NCBI GenBank assembly: GCA_017559385.1
Contig: JAFYSK010000068.1
Coordinates: forward strand, 1-64,000
Direction of reading: 5' to 3'
Origin: Paludibacteraceae bacterium
GTDB taxonomy: Bacteria > Bacteroidota > Bacteroidia > Bacteroidales > Paludibacteraceae
Length of the DNA stretch: 64,000 nt
Every line of letters starts with the position of its first letter. Position 1 is the first letter of the stretch. Positions 19,000 to 28,653 of the stretch are shown piece after piece. The notes below the pieces were generated by a model, which had not been told where the DNA came from, did not search any database, and was given only the letters and a program-made list of their open reading frames with translations. The position numbers and the translations under genes are program-made.

Positions 19000-19015
19000 T
19001 GGCATAAATATTGCA
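19000..19015 (+). promoter_or_regulatory. Candidate sigma-54-type promoter pointing to the SusC-like gene
   Basis: TGGCATAAATATTGCA matches TGGCACGnnnnTTGCW with the exact GG-N10-GC spacing. It lies about 100 nt upstream of the ordinary promoter at 19102-19132. Its TGGCA box and that of the minus-strand site form an inverted pair (TGCCATTT at 18974, AAATGGCA at 18997). Confidence 0.5.
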
Positions 19016-19101
19016 GATACGACATTTTGTTATCAGAAAAATAGAAAAACAAACAAAAAATGTTGAAAAACATATTTTTGCTCACTTTTTTGTCAAAATA
19101 T

Positions 19102-19132
19102 TTGGTCATATCAAAAAATAGTTGTACCTTTG
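19102..19132 (+). promoter_or_regulatory. Promoter of the SusC/SusD-like operon
   Basis: TTG 19102-19104, 20-nt spacer, TACCTTTG 19125-19132, leaving a leader of about 90 nt before the ATG at 19227. Confidence 0.82.
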
Positions 19133-19226
19133 TGCGTTAATTTCGTGCTTTATCACATTTAAAGTATAATTATCATAAAAACGCAACAACACTATTTGTA
19201 TAATAATAATTTAGTAAATATTCAGT

Positions 19227-22200
19227 ATGAAAAAGATTTTCACCCTTTTAGCTTTATGCCTACTTAGTATTAGCATGATGGCGCAAAAGCACGTTAGCGG
19301 TCTAGTCTTGGATTCTAAAAACGAGCCTGTTATTGGTGCCAGCGTTCAAGTAAAAGGCACTACAATCGGTACTATCACAGACTATGATGGTGTTTTTGAA
19401 CTTAGCGTACCTACTGACGCTACCACATTGGTAGTTAGTTTCATTGGTATGAAAACTCAAGAAGTAGCCGTAAAAGCACGCGTTACCGTTATCTTGCAAG
19501 AGGCAACCGAAATGATCGAAGAGGTTGTCGTTACTGGTTATGGTAATGTATCTAAAGGTAGCTTTGCAGGTTCTGCACAAGCTGTCAACTCTGAAACACT
19601 TGAAAAGAAAAGCCCAACTGAGGTTACCAAAGCTTTGGCAGGTGAGGTGGCTGGTGTGCAAGTTATCAACACATCTGGTCAACCTGGTACCAACGCTACA
19701 TTGGTGATCCGTGGTGTCGGTTCATTGAATGGTAGCGCTACTCCACTCTATGTGGTAGATGGTGTTACATACGATGGTGATATTTCTGCTATTGACCCAG
19801 GAGATATCGCTTCTACTACCGTCCTTAAAGATGCTACTGCTACTTCTCTCTATGGTAGCCGTGGTGCTAACGGTGTAGTTGTGATCACCACCAAGAAAGG
19901 TAACTCTGGCGAAGATGGCAAAATTGATGTGGACGTAAAATATGGTGCAAACATGCGCCTCTTGCCTCTCTACGATGTTATTACAAGCCCTGAGGAGTAT
20001 GTTACTATGTCATGGATGAGTTTGTATAACGCATTCCGCGCTGAGGCTGGCTTCAAAGATACCGACAAACTGAAAAAAGATGCTGCTAACAAAGCTCATA
20101 ATGTGTTATTTAGCAATAAAGGTCTGCCATTGGGTTACAACCTCTGGAACGCTGCCGGCAACTACCTCATCAACGATGGTTTGTTGCAATATGGTTATGC
20201 CAACCCTTCATTTGACCCTACTATTGGTCGTCGTCCTGGTTATGAGAACCTCGAGTCTTGGTCAGACGAGATCTTCCGTGTCGGTCAAAAGATGGATGCT
20301 ACTGTGAAGTTCCAAGGTGGTAGCGAAAAGATGAACTACTTTACCAGCATCGGTTATTTGAAAGACGAAGGTTATTATCAATCTTCAGACTTCAGCCGTA
20401 TCTCTTTGCGTAGCAATATTGGCTTTACTCCTAAGAAATGGTTGAAGGGTAACTTGAATGTAGCTTACTCTTACAGCAACATGAACTCACCTAACCAAGA
20501 TGGTGGTGGCGCGATGAACAATGGTTTCTACTATGTTAACGCTATTCCTGCTATCTACCCTGTATTCTTGCGTGATGAGAATGGTAATACTTATACTGAC
20601 CCACGCACAGGGCTCTTGGCTTACGACTACGGAGATGGCCTCAACCGTAACTTCGGTTTTGGTATCAACCCTGCAGGTTCTTTGCGTTTGGACAAGATGC
20701 GCCAAGTACAACACACTGTCAATGTACAAGGTGGTCTAGAGTTCAAACTTTACAAGGGTCTTAAGTTCATGGTAGATGCTGGTTTGCACTACTACAACAA
20801 TCTTGCTTCTGAATTGACCAACAAATACTATGGTGATGCTGCAGGTATTGGACGTATCCTACAACAATCAACCAACTTGCTTGCATTCTCTGCTAAAGAG
20901 CTCTTGGAGTACAACACTACTATTGGCGACCACAACATCCGCGCAATGGTAGGTCATGAGAACTACTACTACCGCAGTGGATATCTCTATGGTTACAAAG
21001 CATACTTAGCTGATGGTGAGAGCCTTAACCTCTCTAACGCTATCCAAATGAACGAAATAGCTGGTAACGAGGATGGCTTTGCATTGGATTCTTATCTGGC
21101 AACTCTCTCATATATCTACAATGAGAAGTATATGCTTACCGCTAACTACCGTGCCGATGGTTCTTCACGCTACGCTCCTGGTCACCGTTGGGGCCACTTC
21201 GGTTCTGTAGGTGCTGCTTGGACATTCACCAACGAGCCTTTCATGGAGTCTGTTAGCGAGTGGATTAAGAATGGTAAACTCCGCCTCAGTTGGGGTGTAT
21301 TGGGTAACCAAATTGGCTCACTCTATTCATATACCGACCTTTATTCTATCGAGAATGTGAACGGTAAAATCGGTTTCGTTTGGGGCAGCAAAGGTAATGG
21401 CGACATCACCTGGGAGCGCACCAACACTACCGACCTTGGTCTTGAGTTCTCTGTAGGCAAGTACTTGGATGTTGAGTTGGATTACTTCTACAAGCTTACT
21501 GATAACCTCTTATTTAATCGCGCTGTAGCTCCATCATTGGGTTATAGCTCAATCCCAACCAATGATGCAAAGATGCAAAACCAAGGTGTTGAGTTCACCT
21601 TCAAGGGTCACTTGGTAAACGAACGTAACGTGAAGTTAGATCTCCGCCTCAATGGTGCTCACTACACCAACAAGATGGTTGAGATGCCTATCGATCGCAC
21701 CCTAGCAGATGGTACCATTATCCGTCAAAAGATGTCTGGTGCTATGGCAGTAGGTCATTCAATGTACGATCACTATACATATGTATATTCAGGTGTAGAT
21801 CCTACTACTGGTGACGCGCTCTACGAAGCATACTATGATACTCGTTACGGAGGCCTCGGCGACGATAAAGGTAACAACGAGTACAACTACATTACTTCAC
21901 TCCACCAATGGATTTTGGATCAAGAAGAAGCTGGTGTAGAGAACCCAGAGCAATACTTGGCAAAGGTTGACACAGCAGATGCATCTTTGGCTACCGCTCA
22001 ATACGTAGGCAAATCATACTTGCCAGACCTCGCCGGTGGTATTGGTCTTGACCTCGAAGTTTATGGTGTAACTCTCTCTGTTGCATGCTCATACCAAATC
22101 GGTGGTTATGGTTATGACTACACCTATATGAGTTTGATGGCTAACGATCCTATCGGTAGTCACAACTGGCACAAAGACATGCGCAATGCTTGGACAGAGA

Positions 22201-22520
22201 CTAACCGCAACACTGACATCCCACGCCTCTCTAACGGTAATGGTTCATACGATAGTTATGCGAACATGACCTCTACTCGTTTCTTGACAAGCAACTCATT
22301 CTTCTCACTCAACTCAATCCAAGTGGGTTACAACTTCCCTAAGAAGCTCATTGAGAAGATCAAACTCAACCGCTTGCACATTTATGTATCAGCTGACAAC
22401 TTGGCTATTGCAACAGCACGTAAGGGTTACAACCCAATGACCTCATTCACAGGTTCATCTGACACCCACGCTTATAGCCCATTGTCAACTGTTATGGGTG
22501 GTATCAAAGTATCATTCTAA
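19227..22520 (+). CDS. SusC/RagA-family TonB-dependent outer-membrane transporter
   Basis: 1097 residues. In order: a signal peptide (MKKIFTLLALCLLSISMMAQ); a carboxypeptidase-D-like domain (about 22-95, GLVLDSKNEPVIGASVQVKGT); a TonB-box-like region EEVVVTGYGNVSKGSFAGS; the plug domain (PTEVTKALAGEVAGVQV, SLNGSATPLYVVDGV, LKDATATSLYGSRGANGVV), which is diagnostic of SusC; and a long beta-barrel ending in a C-terminal Phe (GGIKVSF). It is the gated channel of a SusCD nutrient importer. No glycoside hydrolase is adjacent, and the flanking genes are proteases, so a peptide substrate (as for RagAB) is possible. The TonB proteins are not in the window. Confidence 0.94.
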   Translation: MKKIFTLLALCLLSISMMAQKHVSGLVLDSKNEPVIGASVQVKGTTIGTITDYDGVFELSVPTDATTLVVSFIGMKTQEVAVKARVTVILQEATEMIEEVVVTGYGNVSKGSFAGSAQAVNSETLEKKSPTEVTKALAGEVAGVQVINTSGQPGTNATLVIRGVGSLNGSATPLYVVDGVTYDGDISAIDPGDIASTTVLKDATATSLYGSRGANGVVVITTKKGNSGEDGKIDVDVKYGANMRLLPLYDVITSPEEYVTMSWMSLYNAFRAEAGFKDTDKLKKDAANKAHNVLFSNKGLPLGYNLWNAAGNYLINDGLLQYGYANPSFDPTIGRRPGYENLESWSDEIFRVGQKMDATVKFQGGSEKMNYFTSIGYLKDEGYYQSSDFSRISLRSNIGFTPKKWLKGNLNVAYSYSNMNSPNQDGGGAMNNGFYYVNAIPAIYPVFLRDENGNTYTDPRTGLLAYDYGDGLNRNFGFGINPAGSLRLDKMRQVQHTVNVQGGLEFKLYKGLKFMVDAGLHYYNNLASELTNKYYGDAAGIGRILQQSTNLLAFSAKELLEYNTTIGDHNIRAMVGHENYYYRSGYLYGYKAYLADGESLNLSNAIQMNEIAGNEDGFALDSYLATLSYIYNEKYMLTANYRADGSSRYAPGHRWGHFGSVGAAWTFTNEPFMESVSEWIKNGKLRLSWGVLGNQIGSLYSYTDLYSIENVNGKIGFVWGSKGNGDITWERTNTTDLGLEFSVGKYLDVELDYFYKLTDNLLFNRAVAPSLGYSSIPTNDAKMQNQGVEFTFKGHLVNERNVKLDLRLNGAHYTNKMVEMPIDRTLADGTIIRQKMSGAMAVGHSMYDHYTYVYSGVDPTTGDALYEAYYDTRYGGLGDDKGNNEYNYITSLHQWILDQEEAGVENPEQYLAKVDTADASLATAQYVGKSYLPDLAGGIGLDLEVYGVTLSVACSYQIGGYGYDYTYMSLMANDPIGSHNWHKDMRNAWTETNRNTDIPRLSNGNGSYDSYANMTSTRFLTSNSFFSLNSIQVGYNFPKKLIEKIKLNRLHIYVSADNLAIATARKGYNPMTSFTGSSDTHAYSPLSTVMGGIKVSF

Positions 22521-22564
22521 TCTGACATTAAACTATAAACTGTTAACTTTTAACGGAAAAGAAT

Positions 22565-24130
22565 ATGAAAACAAAACTTTATATTTTGGCAATCTTTGCA
22601 GCAGTTGCATTGGTTAGCTGTGATTTGAATCAATATCCAGGCGGAAGTACGATCACCAAAGATCAGTACGAAAACATGGATAATGTGGTTGAAGGTACTG
22701 CAATGGGTGTATATACCTTGCTCTATGCTTACGGTGGTGAACACGATTACTTCGGCCAACGCGGTATTGACCTTGCTACGGACCTTAGTTGCGGTGATAT
22801 TGCGATGAGTTCAAAACGCTATGGTTGGTTCGTAGATGACGAGTATGGACGTACCTATGGTCGCGCAGGTTACTTCTGGTCATTCTACTACAATATTATC
22901 CGTAACTGTAACAAAGCTATCAACGCTCTTGATAAACAAGGTGGTCGTCCTGAATTGGATTTTGATCCTAAGACTATCACAGACGAGGAATATGCAAATG
23001 GTTTCTACTATGCCGAGTTGCTTACTATCCGTGGTTGGGCTTACGCAGCTTTGCAACGTTTCTTCTGCAAAACTCCTGCTGAGATTGATATCAACACCGA
23101 GTTGTCAGTTCCTATCTACACCGAGGAAGTAACACTAGATGATTCTTCATTAGGTGCACCTCGCGCTACTGCTTCTGATGTATATCTCCGCGTAGAGGAG
23201 GACCTCCTTACTGCAATTGAATACTTCACCGCATTTAGCGATATGGAACGTTCAAGCAAATTGGAGGCTAACATTGACGTAGCTCGTATGACATTGGCTT
23301 ACTCTTACCTCAACAAGGGTGAGAACGACAAGGCTCTCTTGATTGCTGAAGATTTGATCAAAACAACTCCTGCTACTATCCTTCCTAACGCTGAAGTACT
23401 TACAAATGGATTTAACAATGTGGATTCTGAGAACTGGATTTGGGCTGAAGATGTGACTATCGAGAATACTACTGCTTTGGCTTCATTCTTCGGACAATGC
23501 GATATCTATTCTTACAGTTACGCATCTGCTGGTGACGTAAAGGGTATTGACGCTAAACTTCTCTCTGACATCACCGCTCTTGGTTGGGATATCCGCGAGT
23601 TCTGGTGGGGCAAATACTACCGTGAGACCGAGGAAAGCATGTACCAATACGCACCTGATGGCAAATTCTTCTCCGCTAAATCCGATGAATTGCAAGGCGA
23701 CCGCGATTGGCTCAGCGATAATGTATTCATGCGAATTGAGACTGCTTACCTCATCGCTGCTGAAGCTGCTTACCGCGAGAACAACTATACACTCGCTGCT
23801 GAATATCTTACAAAGATCACTGACGAGCGCGTAAAAGAAGGTCAAGAGGCTGCTTATGCTGCATACAAAGCTACTTTAACAGATGGCGCTGCATTGGCTA
23901 CAGCTATTCGCTACAACTGGCGTGTAGAGCTTTGGGGCGAGGGCTATGGTTTGCAAACCTTCCGCCGTTGGGGTGAAGCAGTTACATTGGGTGATAACCA
24001 CTTGCGTTCTACCAAAGAGGCTTTGGTTCCAACTACAGATCGTATCTTCACATACGTGATCCCAAGTAGCGAAACCAACTACAACCCATACATCAGCACA
24101 ACTAAGATGGCTGTTAAAAGTAGAAAATAA
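22565..24130 (+). CDS. SusD/RagB-family nutrient-binding lipoprotein
   Basis: 521 residues with a lipoprotein signal (lipobox LVSC, Cys about 20), followed by a SusD-type helical repeat fold. YYNIIRNCNKAINAL, LLTIRGWAYAALQRFF and the C-terminal RYNWRVELWGEGYGLQTFRRWGE block are typical of RagB/SusD. It sits on the cell surface as the lid of the SusC-like channel encoded 45 bp upstream. Together they bind and import an oligomeric nutrient that the sequence does not name. Confidence 0.93.
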   Translation: MKTKLYILAIFAAVALVSCDLNQYPGGSTITKDQYENMDNVVEGTAMGVYTLLYAYGGEHDYFGQRGIDLATDLSCGDIAMSSKRYGWFVDDEYGRTYGRAGYFWSFYYNIIRNCNKAINALDKQGGRPELDFDPKTITDEEYANGFYYAELLTIRGWAYAALQRFFCKTPAEIDINTELSVPIYTEEVTLDDSSLGAPRATASDVYLRVEEDLLTAIEYFTAFSDMERSSKLEANIDVARMTLAYSYLNKGENDKALLIAEDLIKTTPATILPNAEVLTNGFNNVDSENWIWAEDVTIENTTALASFFGQCDIYSYSYASAGDVKGIDAKLLSDITALGWDIREFWWGKYYRETEESMYQYAPDGKFFSAKSDELQGDRDWLSDNVFMRIETAYLIAAEAAYRENNYTLAAEYLTKITDERVKEGQEAAYAAYKATLTDGAALATAIRYNWRVELWGEGYGLQTFRRWGEAVTLGDNHLRSTKEALVPTTDRIFTYVIPSSETNYNPYISTTKMAVKSRK

Positions 24131-24179
24131 TTAGCACTAACAATTCTAATAATAACAAACTTTTAAAATTTTTTAAGTT

Positions 24180-25403
24180 ATGAAAAAGAGTTTATTTTTC
24201 GCGTTAATCGCATGCGTAGCTCTCGTATTCGTAGGCTGCGAGCCTCCTGTACCACCAGTAGATTATACTGTTAAGATCAGTGCAACTGAGTTGATTATGG
24301 ACATGGAAAACAACAAATCAGCTAAATTGACAGCTGTTATTACTCCTACTCCTGCTACAACTTATCCACTAGTATGGACATCTAGCAACCCTGAGATTGC
24401 TACCGTTAATGCTTCTGGTATCGTAGAGGCAGTTAGCTTGGGTAAAGCTGTTATCACTGTTACTATCAACGTTCCAGAAGGCGACGAGACTGTTGCTTCT
24501 GTTATTCCTGCTACTTGCGTTGTTGAAGTAACCAACGATGCTGTTCTCAATACCTTCGAGCTTGGTGGTTACGGTTTGTTCGACCTAGGTAACCCCATCG
24601 CAGGTACAGACACTGTATTGAAGATTTCTGTAGGTGAGGTTACTTGCCAATTGGCTCCAGCTCTCTACTATGTTTGGGACAAGGGTATCACTATGGTTGG
24701 TAACAGCCTTGCTGGTGCTGGTTTCATCATGCCAGTTGAGAACTACACCTATGTTATCACTGATTCTCCAAACGGCACTTACAACGGTTACTACATCAGC
24801 GGTTTTGATGTCGTAGTTGATACACTTGCTTCTGCAGAGGAGGCACTTGCTTATTCTTCTAAAAATGGTGTTTACGCAGCTCCTTATGGTCAATTGCTCG
24901 ACGAAACCATGTACGGTGACGCTTGGGATGCTATCTTGAACTTCTCTGAGCAACCAACTGAGGACGAGATCAATGCTGCATACGATCTTTACTATGCATC
25001 ACAAACTGGTACTCCATTCTTCCACCTCGACCTCAACAAAGGTAGCCAATCATACTACTATGGTAACGTAAGTTATCTCTACCTCACAGAGGATCGTGAG
25101 ACAGCTGAGTTGTACTATGCACTCAAACTCGAGTGGTATGACCACGTTAACCTTGGTCGTTGGTTCGGTCTTCTCGCAGAGACAGAGTTTGACGAGGAGG
25201 GTAACGAAGTTATCACAGGTCTTGTTAAACCATACGATATGCGTAAGATCAACAAAGAGTACTTAGTATTGCCTCCAGTAGAGGAGCCAGAGGAGGAGAC
25301 TACAGAGGTTAAGGCTATCCAACCTAAGAAGCCTATCCAACTCAATGCTAAGCAAGCTGAGCTTCTCAAGAAGAGCACAATTCGTAGCATGTACAAGAAA
25401 TAA
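24180..25403 (+). CDS. Surface lipoprotein with Ig-like (BIG2) domain, third gene of the SusCD operon
   Basis: 407 residues. The lipobox is in VFVGCEPPVPPVDY. A BIG2-type Ig-like domain follows (about 30-120; ATELIMDMENNKSAKLTAVITP, TWTSSNPEIATVNASG-like segment, GKAVITVTI). The remaining ~290 residues are unfamiliar, rich in Tyr and acidic residues, and end in a Lys-rich tail (AIQPKKPIQLNAKQAELLKK). It sits 50 bp after the SusD-like gene and before a strong terminator. By position it is probably an accessory surface-exposed binding protein; the ligand is unknown. Confidence 0.78.
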   Translation: MKKSLFFALIACVALVFVGCEPPVPPVDYTVKISATELIMDMENNKSAKLTAVITPTPATTYPLVWTSSNPEIATVNASGIVEAVSLGKAVITVTINVPEGDETVASVIPATCVVEVTNDAVLNTFELGGYGLFDLGNPIAGTDTVLKISVGEVTCQLAPALYYVWDKGITMVGNSLAGAGFIMPVENYTYVITDSPNGTYNGYYISGFDVVVDTLASAEEALAYSSKNGVYAAPYGQLLDETMYGDAWDAILNFSEQPTEDEINAAYDLYYASQTGTPFFHLDLNKGSQSYYYGNVSYLYLTEDRETAELYYALKLEWYDHVNLGRWFGLLAETEFDEEGNEVITGLVKPYDMRKINKEYLVLPPVEEPEEETTEVKAIQPKKPIQLNAKQAELLKKSTIRSMYKK

Positions 25404-25438
25404 TCTAGAATCAATATTCTAACGATATTTTCTAACCA

Positions 25439-25469
25439 AGAGCCCTGATTCGTCAGGGCTCTTTTTTTT
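25439..25469 (+). terminator. Rho-independent terminator of the SusC/SusD operon
   Basis: Ten-bp stem AGAGCCCTGA / TCAGGGCTCT with a TTCG tetraloop followed by seven T. Confidence 0.93.
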
Positions 25470-25491
25470 ACCTGACACCACCCTGTCTCTA

Positions 25492-25576
25492 CCGAAGGAA
25501 GAGCGAAGCGTTATCGTGCCCTAGCGGCTAAGAACTCCGAAGGAACTCCGAAGGAAGAGCGAAGCGAGATCGTGCC
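25492..25576 (+). repeat. Direct repeat pair of 29 bp
   Basis: Copies at 25492-25520 and 25548-25576 read ccgaaggaagagcgaagcg, two variable bases, then atcgtgcc. A partial third unit (actccgaagga) lies between them. The stretch has no gene and precedes the promoter of the second M6 protease. Confidence 0.8.
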
Positions 25577-25607
25577 ATACATTTTCCACTCAAAATGAAC
25601 AAAATGC

Positions 25608-25638
25608 TTGCCTATTTCAAAAAAAAATAGTACCTTTG
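25608..25638 (+). promoter_or_regulatory. Promoter of the second M6 protease gene
   Basis: TTG 25608-25610, 20-nt spacer, TACCTTTG 25631-25638. Confidence 0.82.
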
Positions 25639-25679
25639 CACGATTTTATTAAGTATAATGCCAAAATAGTTATATCTAC

Positions 25680-28550
25680 ATGAAAAGAATTCTCTTTTGT
25701 CTATGTGCAATAGCATTTTCAGTATCTCTTTGGGCTGTCACTGCTACTCCATACCCATTTACTGTGACACAACCTGATGGTACTACTATCACAGTTCGCC
25801 TTCATGGCGATGAGTACCACTCCTACTATACCACAGAGGATGGTACACCTTTACGACGCCTAGATAATGGTTTCTTCGTAGAAGACTATTCCGTAAAAGA
25901 GAATTTCGCTAGCACCGCTGCCCAACGCCGTGCTGCATCTATTCGTCCTAGAGAGGAAGCCACCAAATTCCCTTTAACTGGTAGCCCTAAATCATTGGTG
26001 CTCCTAGTTGGATTCAAAGACCTTCCTTTTGAGCAATCGCTAGAGGACTTCAACAAACTTCTCAACCAATCAGGTTATGATTATAACGGAGCAACGGGTT
26101 CGTGCCGCGACTATTTTATTGCTGCATCTGATAGTGTATTTCAACCACAATTTGATGTCTATGGTCCGTTTACTGTAGATGGTAATATGGCTGATTACGG
26201 CGCAGAAAACGGCAACACCCACGACACGGACCCATATAGCATGGTGATAGATGCGTGTGCCACTGCCGCTGAGAATGGTGTTGACTTCTCTCAATATGAT
26301 ACCGACAATGATGGTGTACTAGACAACGTATTTATCTATTATGCGGGTCACAACCAAGCAGAGGGTGGTCCCGCCAACAGTATTTGGCCCCACAAAGCTT
26401 CAGTGGCATGGAGAAACGCCAAGGTAGATGGTAAGTATCTTGCCACCTATGCATGTACTTCAGAATACTCAGGTAGTGCAGGTACACGCCGCGCTAGCAT
26501 TGGTACATTCTGCCACGAGTTTGGACACGTGCTTGGTTTACCAGATCTCTACGACACAGGATACAAATACTATACAGTGAGCAACTGGTCCATCATGTGC
26601 TCAGGCAACTACAACAATAATGGCCGTACCCCTCCCACCTATAGTGCATACGAGCGTTTCTTCCTAGGATGGCTCAGTCCAAAGCAACTTACTGAGAAAG
26701 GTATATATTCTATGGAACCACTCCTAGAAACGAATCAAGCCTATCTTATTGCAGACAAAGCACATAACCTTAATGGCGGAAGCCCTAACCCTAGCGAGTT
26801 CTTCATTTTAGAATATCGTACCAAAACAGGATGGGACACTTATCTACCTGGTTCGGGTATGTTGGTATGGCATATCGACTATCTAGCATCCGCATGGTAT
26901 CAAAATACGCTTAACGATGGTCCAGATTTCTTGCGTATACACCTAGAAGAGGCTAATGGCATATCCTGGAATCAACGTAAAAACGGAGAGAATGGTCGCA
27001 CATCTGACCCTTATCCAGGTACCAACAATGTCACCTCATTTATTCCAAAGTTACACGATGGCACGGTGCTTAGTGATCAAAACGTCCTAGCTATTACAGA
27101 TAATAACACATGGTTATCCTTTGTCTACCAAGGATTAGGAAACATCAAACTTTCTACAGACGTACAAGATATTACTCTGACCACCACCATTTCCGATTCT
27201 AGAAAAATTGTTGATTGGGAACCACAACCATTCGTATTAACTGCAGAAGGACTCAATGATAGCATCATCACTTTGACAACATCCAAAGGCAACTTCCTAT
27301 TTGCAGTAGCAGATGAAGCCCCTGCATACTCTAGCAAAGAGTGGAAAAAATCAATTACTATCGTCACCCAAGACTCAAACATAGTACGTACAGTTTGGGT
27401 AAGTTACAAACCATCACAACAAAGTTGTGATGCAACAACAGCTACAATCAATATCGCTACCACGGGTGCTACAGCCACAGTGGGACTTACTGGATACTCA
27501 CCTCGTCCTATCTACATCACCACTCCTGTGCTCAAACCTGTGACCAATATCACAACTAATTCATTCCGAGTATCATGGAATCCAGTAGAGGATGCAGTTA
27601 TATACTACCTCACCCTCTTCCAATCTCAAGAGGGAGAAGCATCATTTGTTCAAGGCTTTGAGAACTTCAACAACTACGATGCCATCAAGGAGGCAGGTTG
27701 GCAAAGTAACACCAACCGCACCACCACATCAGCCAAGGCAGAAGGAACCAAATCACTCTTCTTGAAAAATACCGGAGACCAAATCACCACCGAGATATAC
27801 CAGGCTCCTGTTACCAATATATCATTCTGGGTAAATGCATTCTCAACTAGTGTAACCGAAATTGGATATATTGATTTAGAAGCATGGAACGGAACCGAGT
27901 GGGTGACCTCTGATGCGTGGAGAACAATCATCACCAAAACAACTAAAGGTAAACTATTCTACCTTAACTTCGCACAAGAAGATAATTACACTCAATTCCG
28001 CCTGACCTATACCGATAACGGTGGCGCAGGTGCAGCATTAGACGCCTTTACTGCCACATGCTCACGAAATATCACATACATATATAAAGGTAAGGATCTA
28101 GCCATTGATGCAATCGCAGATGAAACCATGTGTTACTATGACTTCACCAATCTGCAAGAGAATAGTACCTATTATTTCACCATCCAATCATCAGACATCA
28201 CGAAAGGTTGCGAAGAGCATATCTCTGCTGCTACCGAAGCCACTGAGGTAACAACTAGCATTGCATCTGACGACAAAGATAAAAATAAAAATCAGCTTCC
28301 TATCGTTATTGACACCATCAATTACGATGCACCTACACACATCGTTTACCTCTCTAATCCTAAGACCGGTAATGCGCTATGTATATACAATGCACAAGGA
28401 AAAATTGTCTATACTTGTCCTACCGTTGACGGCCAAACAGAGTATATCATACCTGTAGAGCAATTGCAGAAAGGAACGATGTACGTGATTAAGTATATTA
28501 CAAACGATAAGATTCGTCGCAAAGAAGGTTGGGTTAAGTTCATCCTCTAA
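25680..28550 (+). CDS. Large secreted M6-family metalloprotease with C-terminal accessory domains
   Basis: 956 residues with a signal peptide. An N-terminal propeptide-like part (YPFTVTQPDGTTITVRLHGDEYHSYYTTEDG) resembles that of other M6 proteins. The zinc site HEFGHVLGLPDLYD starts at about residue 279. After the catalytic part (to about 480) comes an Ig-like segment, then an Fn3-like stretch (ITTNSFRVSWNPVEDAVIYYLTL) split by a jelly-roll-like region (FVQGFENFNNYDAIKEAGW ... WVNAFSTSVTEIGYIDLEAWNG). The end (ALCIYNAQGKIVY ... LQKGTMYVIKY ... GWVKFIL) has the look of a T9SS type-A sorting domain. It probably leaves the cell through SprA. It is a paralogue of the protease at 15138. Confidence 0.88.
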   Translation: MKRILFCLCAIAFSVSLWAVTATPYPFTVTQPDGTTITVRLHGDEYHSYYTTEDGTPLRRLDNGFFVEDYSVKENFASTAAQRRAASIRPREEATKFPLTGSPKSLVLLVGFKDLPFEQSLEDFNKLLNQSGYDYNGATGSCRDYFIAASDSVFQPQFDVYGPFTVDGNMADYGAENGNTHDTDPYSMVIDACATAAENGVDFSQYDTDNDGVLDNVFIYYAGHNQAEGGPANSIWPHKASVAWRNAKVDGKYLATYACTSEYSGSAGTRRASIGTFCHEFGHVLGLPDLYDTGYKYYTVSNWSIMCSGNYNNNGRTPPTYSAYERFFLGWLSPKQLTEKGIYSMEPLLETNQAYLIADKAHNLNGGSPNPSEFFILEYRTKTGWDTYLPGSGMLVWHIDYLASAWYQNTLNDGPDFLRIHLEEANGISWNQRKNGENGRTSDPYPGTNNVTSFIPKLHDGTVLSDQNVLAITDNNTWLSFVYQGLGNIKLSTDVQDITLTTTISDSRKIVDWEPQPFVLTAEGLNDSIITLTTSKGNFLFAVADEAPAYSSKEWKKSITIVTQDSNIVRTVWVSYKPSQQSCDATTATINIATTGATATVGLTGYSPRPIYITTPVLKPVTNITTNSFRVSWNPVEDAVIYYLTLFQSQEGEASFVQGFENFNNYDAIKEAGWQSNTNRTTTSAKAEGTKSLFLKNTGDQITTEIYQAPVTNISFWVNAFSTSVTEIGYIDLEAWNGTEWVTSDAWRTIITKTTKGKLFYLNFAQEDNYTQFRLTYTDNGGAGAALDAFTATCSRNITYIYKGKDLAIDAIADETMCYYDFTNLQENSTYYFTIQSSDITKGCEEHISAATEATEVTTSIASDDKDKNKNQLPIVIDTINYDAPTHIVYLSNPKTGNALCIYNAQGKIVYTCPTVDGQTEYIIPVEQLQKGTMYVIKYITNDKIRRKEGWVKFIL

Positions 28551-28596
28551 GCAATTAGCAACCCTTACGCTACCTTTGCGCTAGAAATAAGATTCA

Positions 28597-28653
28597 GATA
28601 CCAATAAAATAGCCACCCTATGCATATTGCAGGGTGGCTATTTTATTGGTATC
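28597..28653. terminator. 23-bp perfect inverted repeat overlapping the 3' end of the M16 gene
   Basis: Arms 28597-28619 and 28631-28653 are perfectly complementary, with an 11-nt loop (28620-28630). The right arm encodes the last codons of the minus-strand M16 peptidase and the left arm lies just past its stop. It lies between convergent genes and lacks a long U run, so a termination or 3'-end-protection role is an inference. Confidence 0.75.

Noticed and set aside
28571..28578. TACCTTTG resembling a -7 promoter box
   Set aside because: No TTG about 20 nt upstream (the stop of the protease gene is there) and only a convergent gene downstream.
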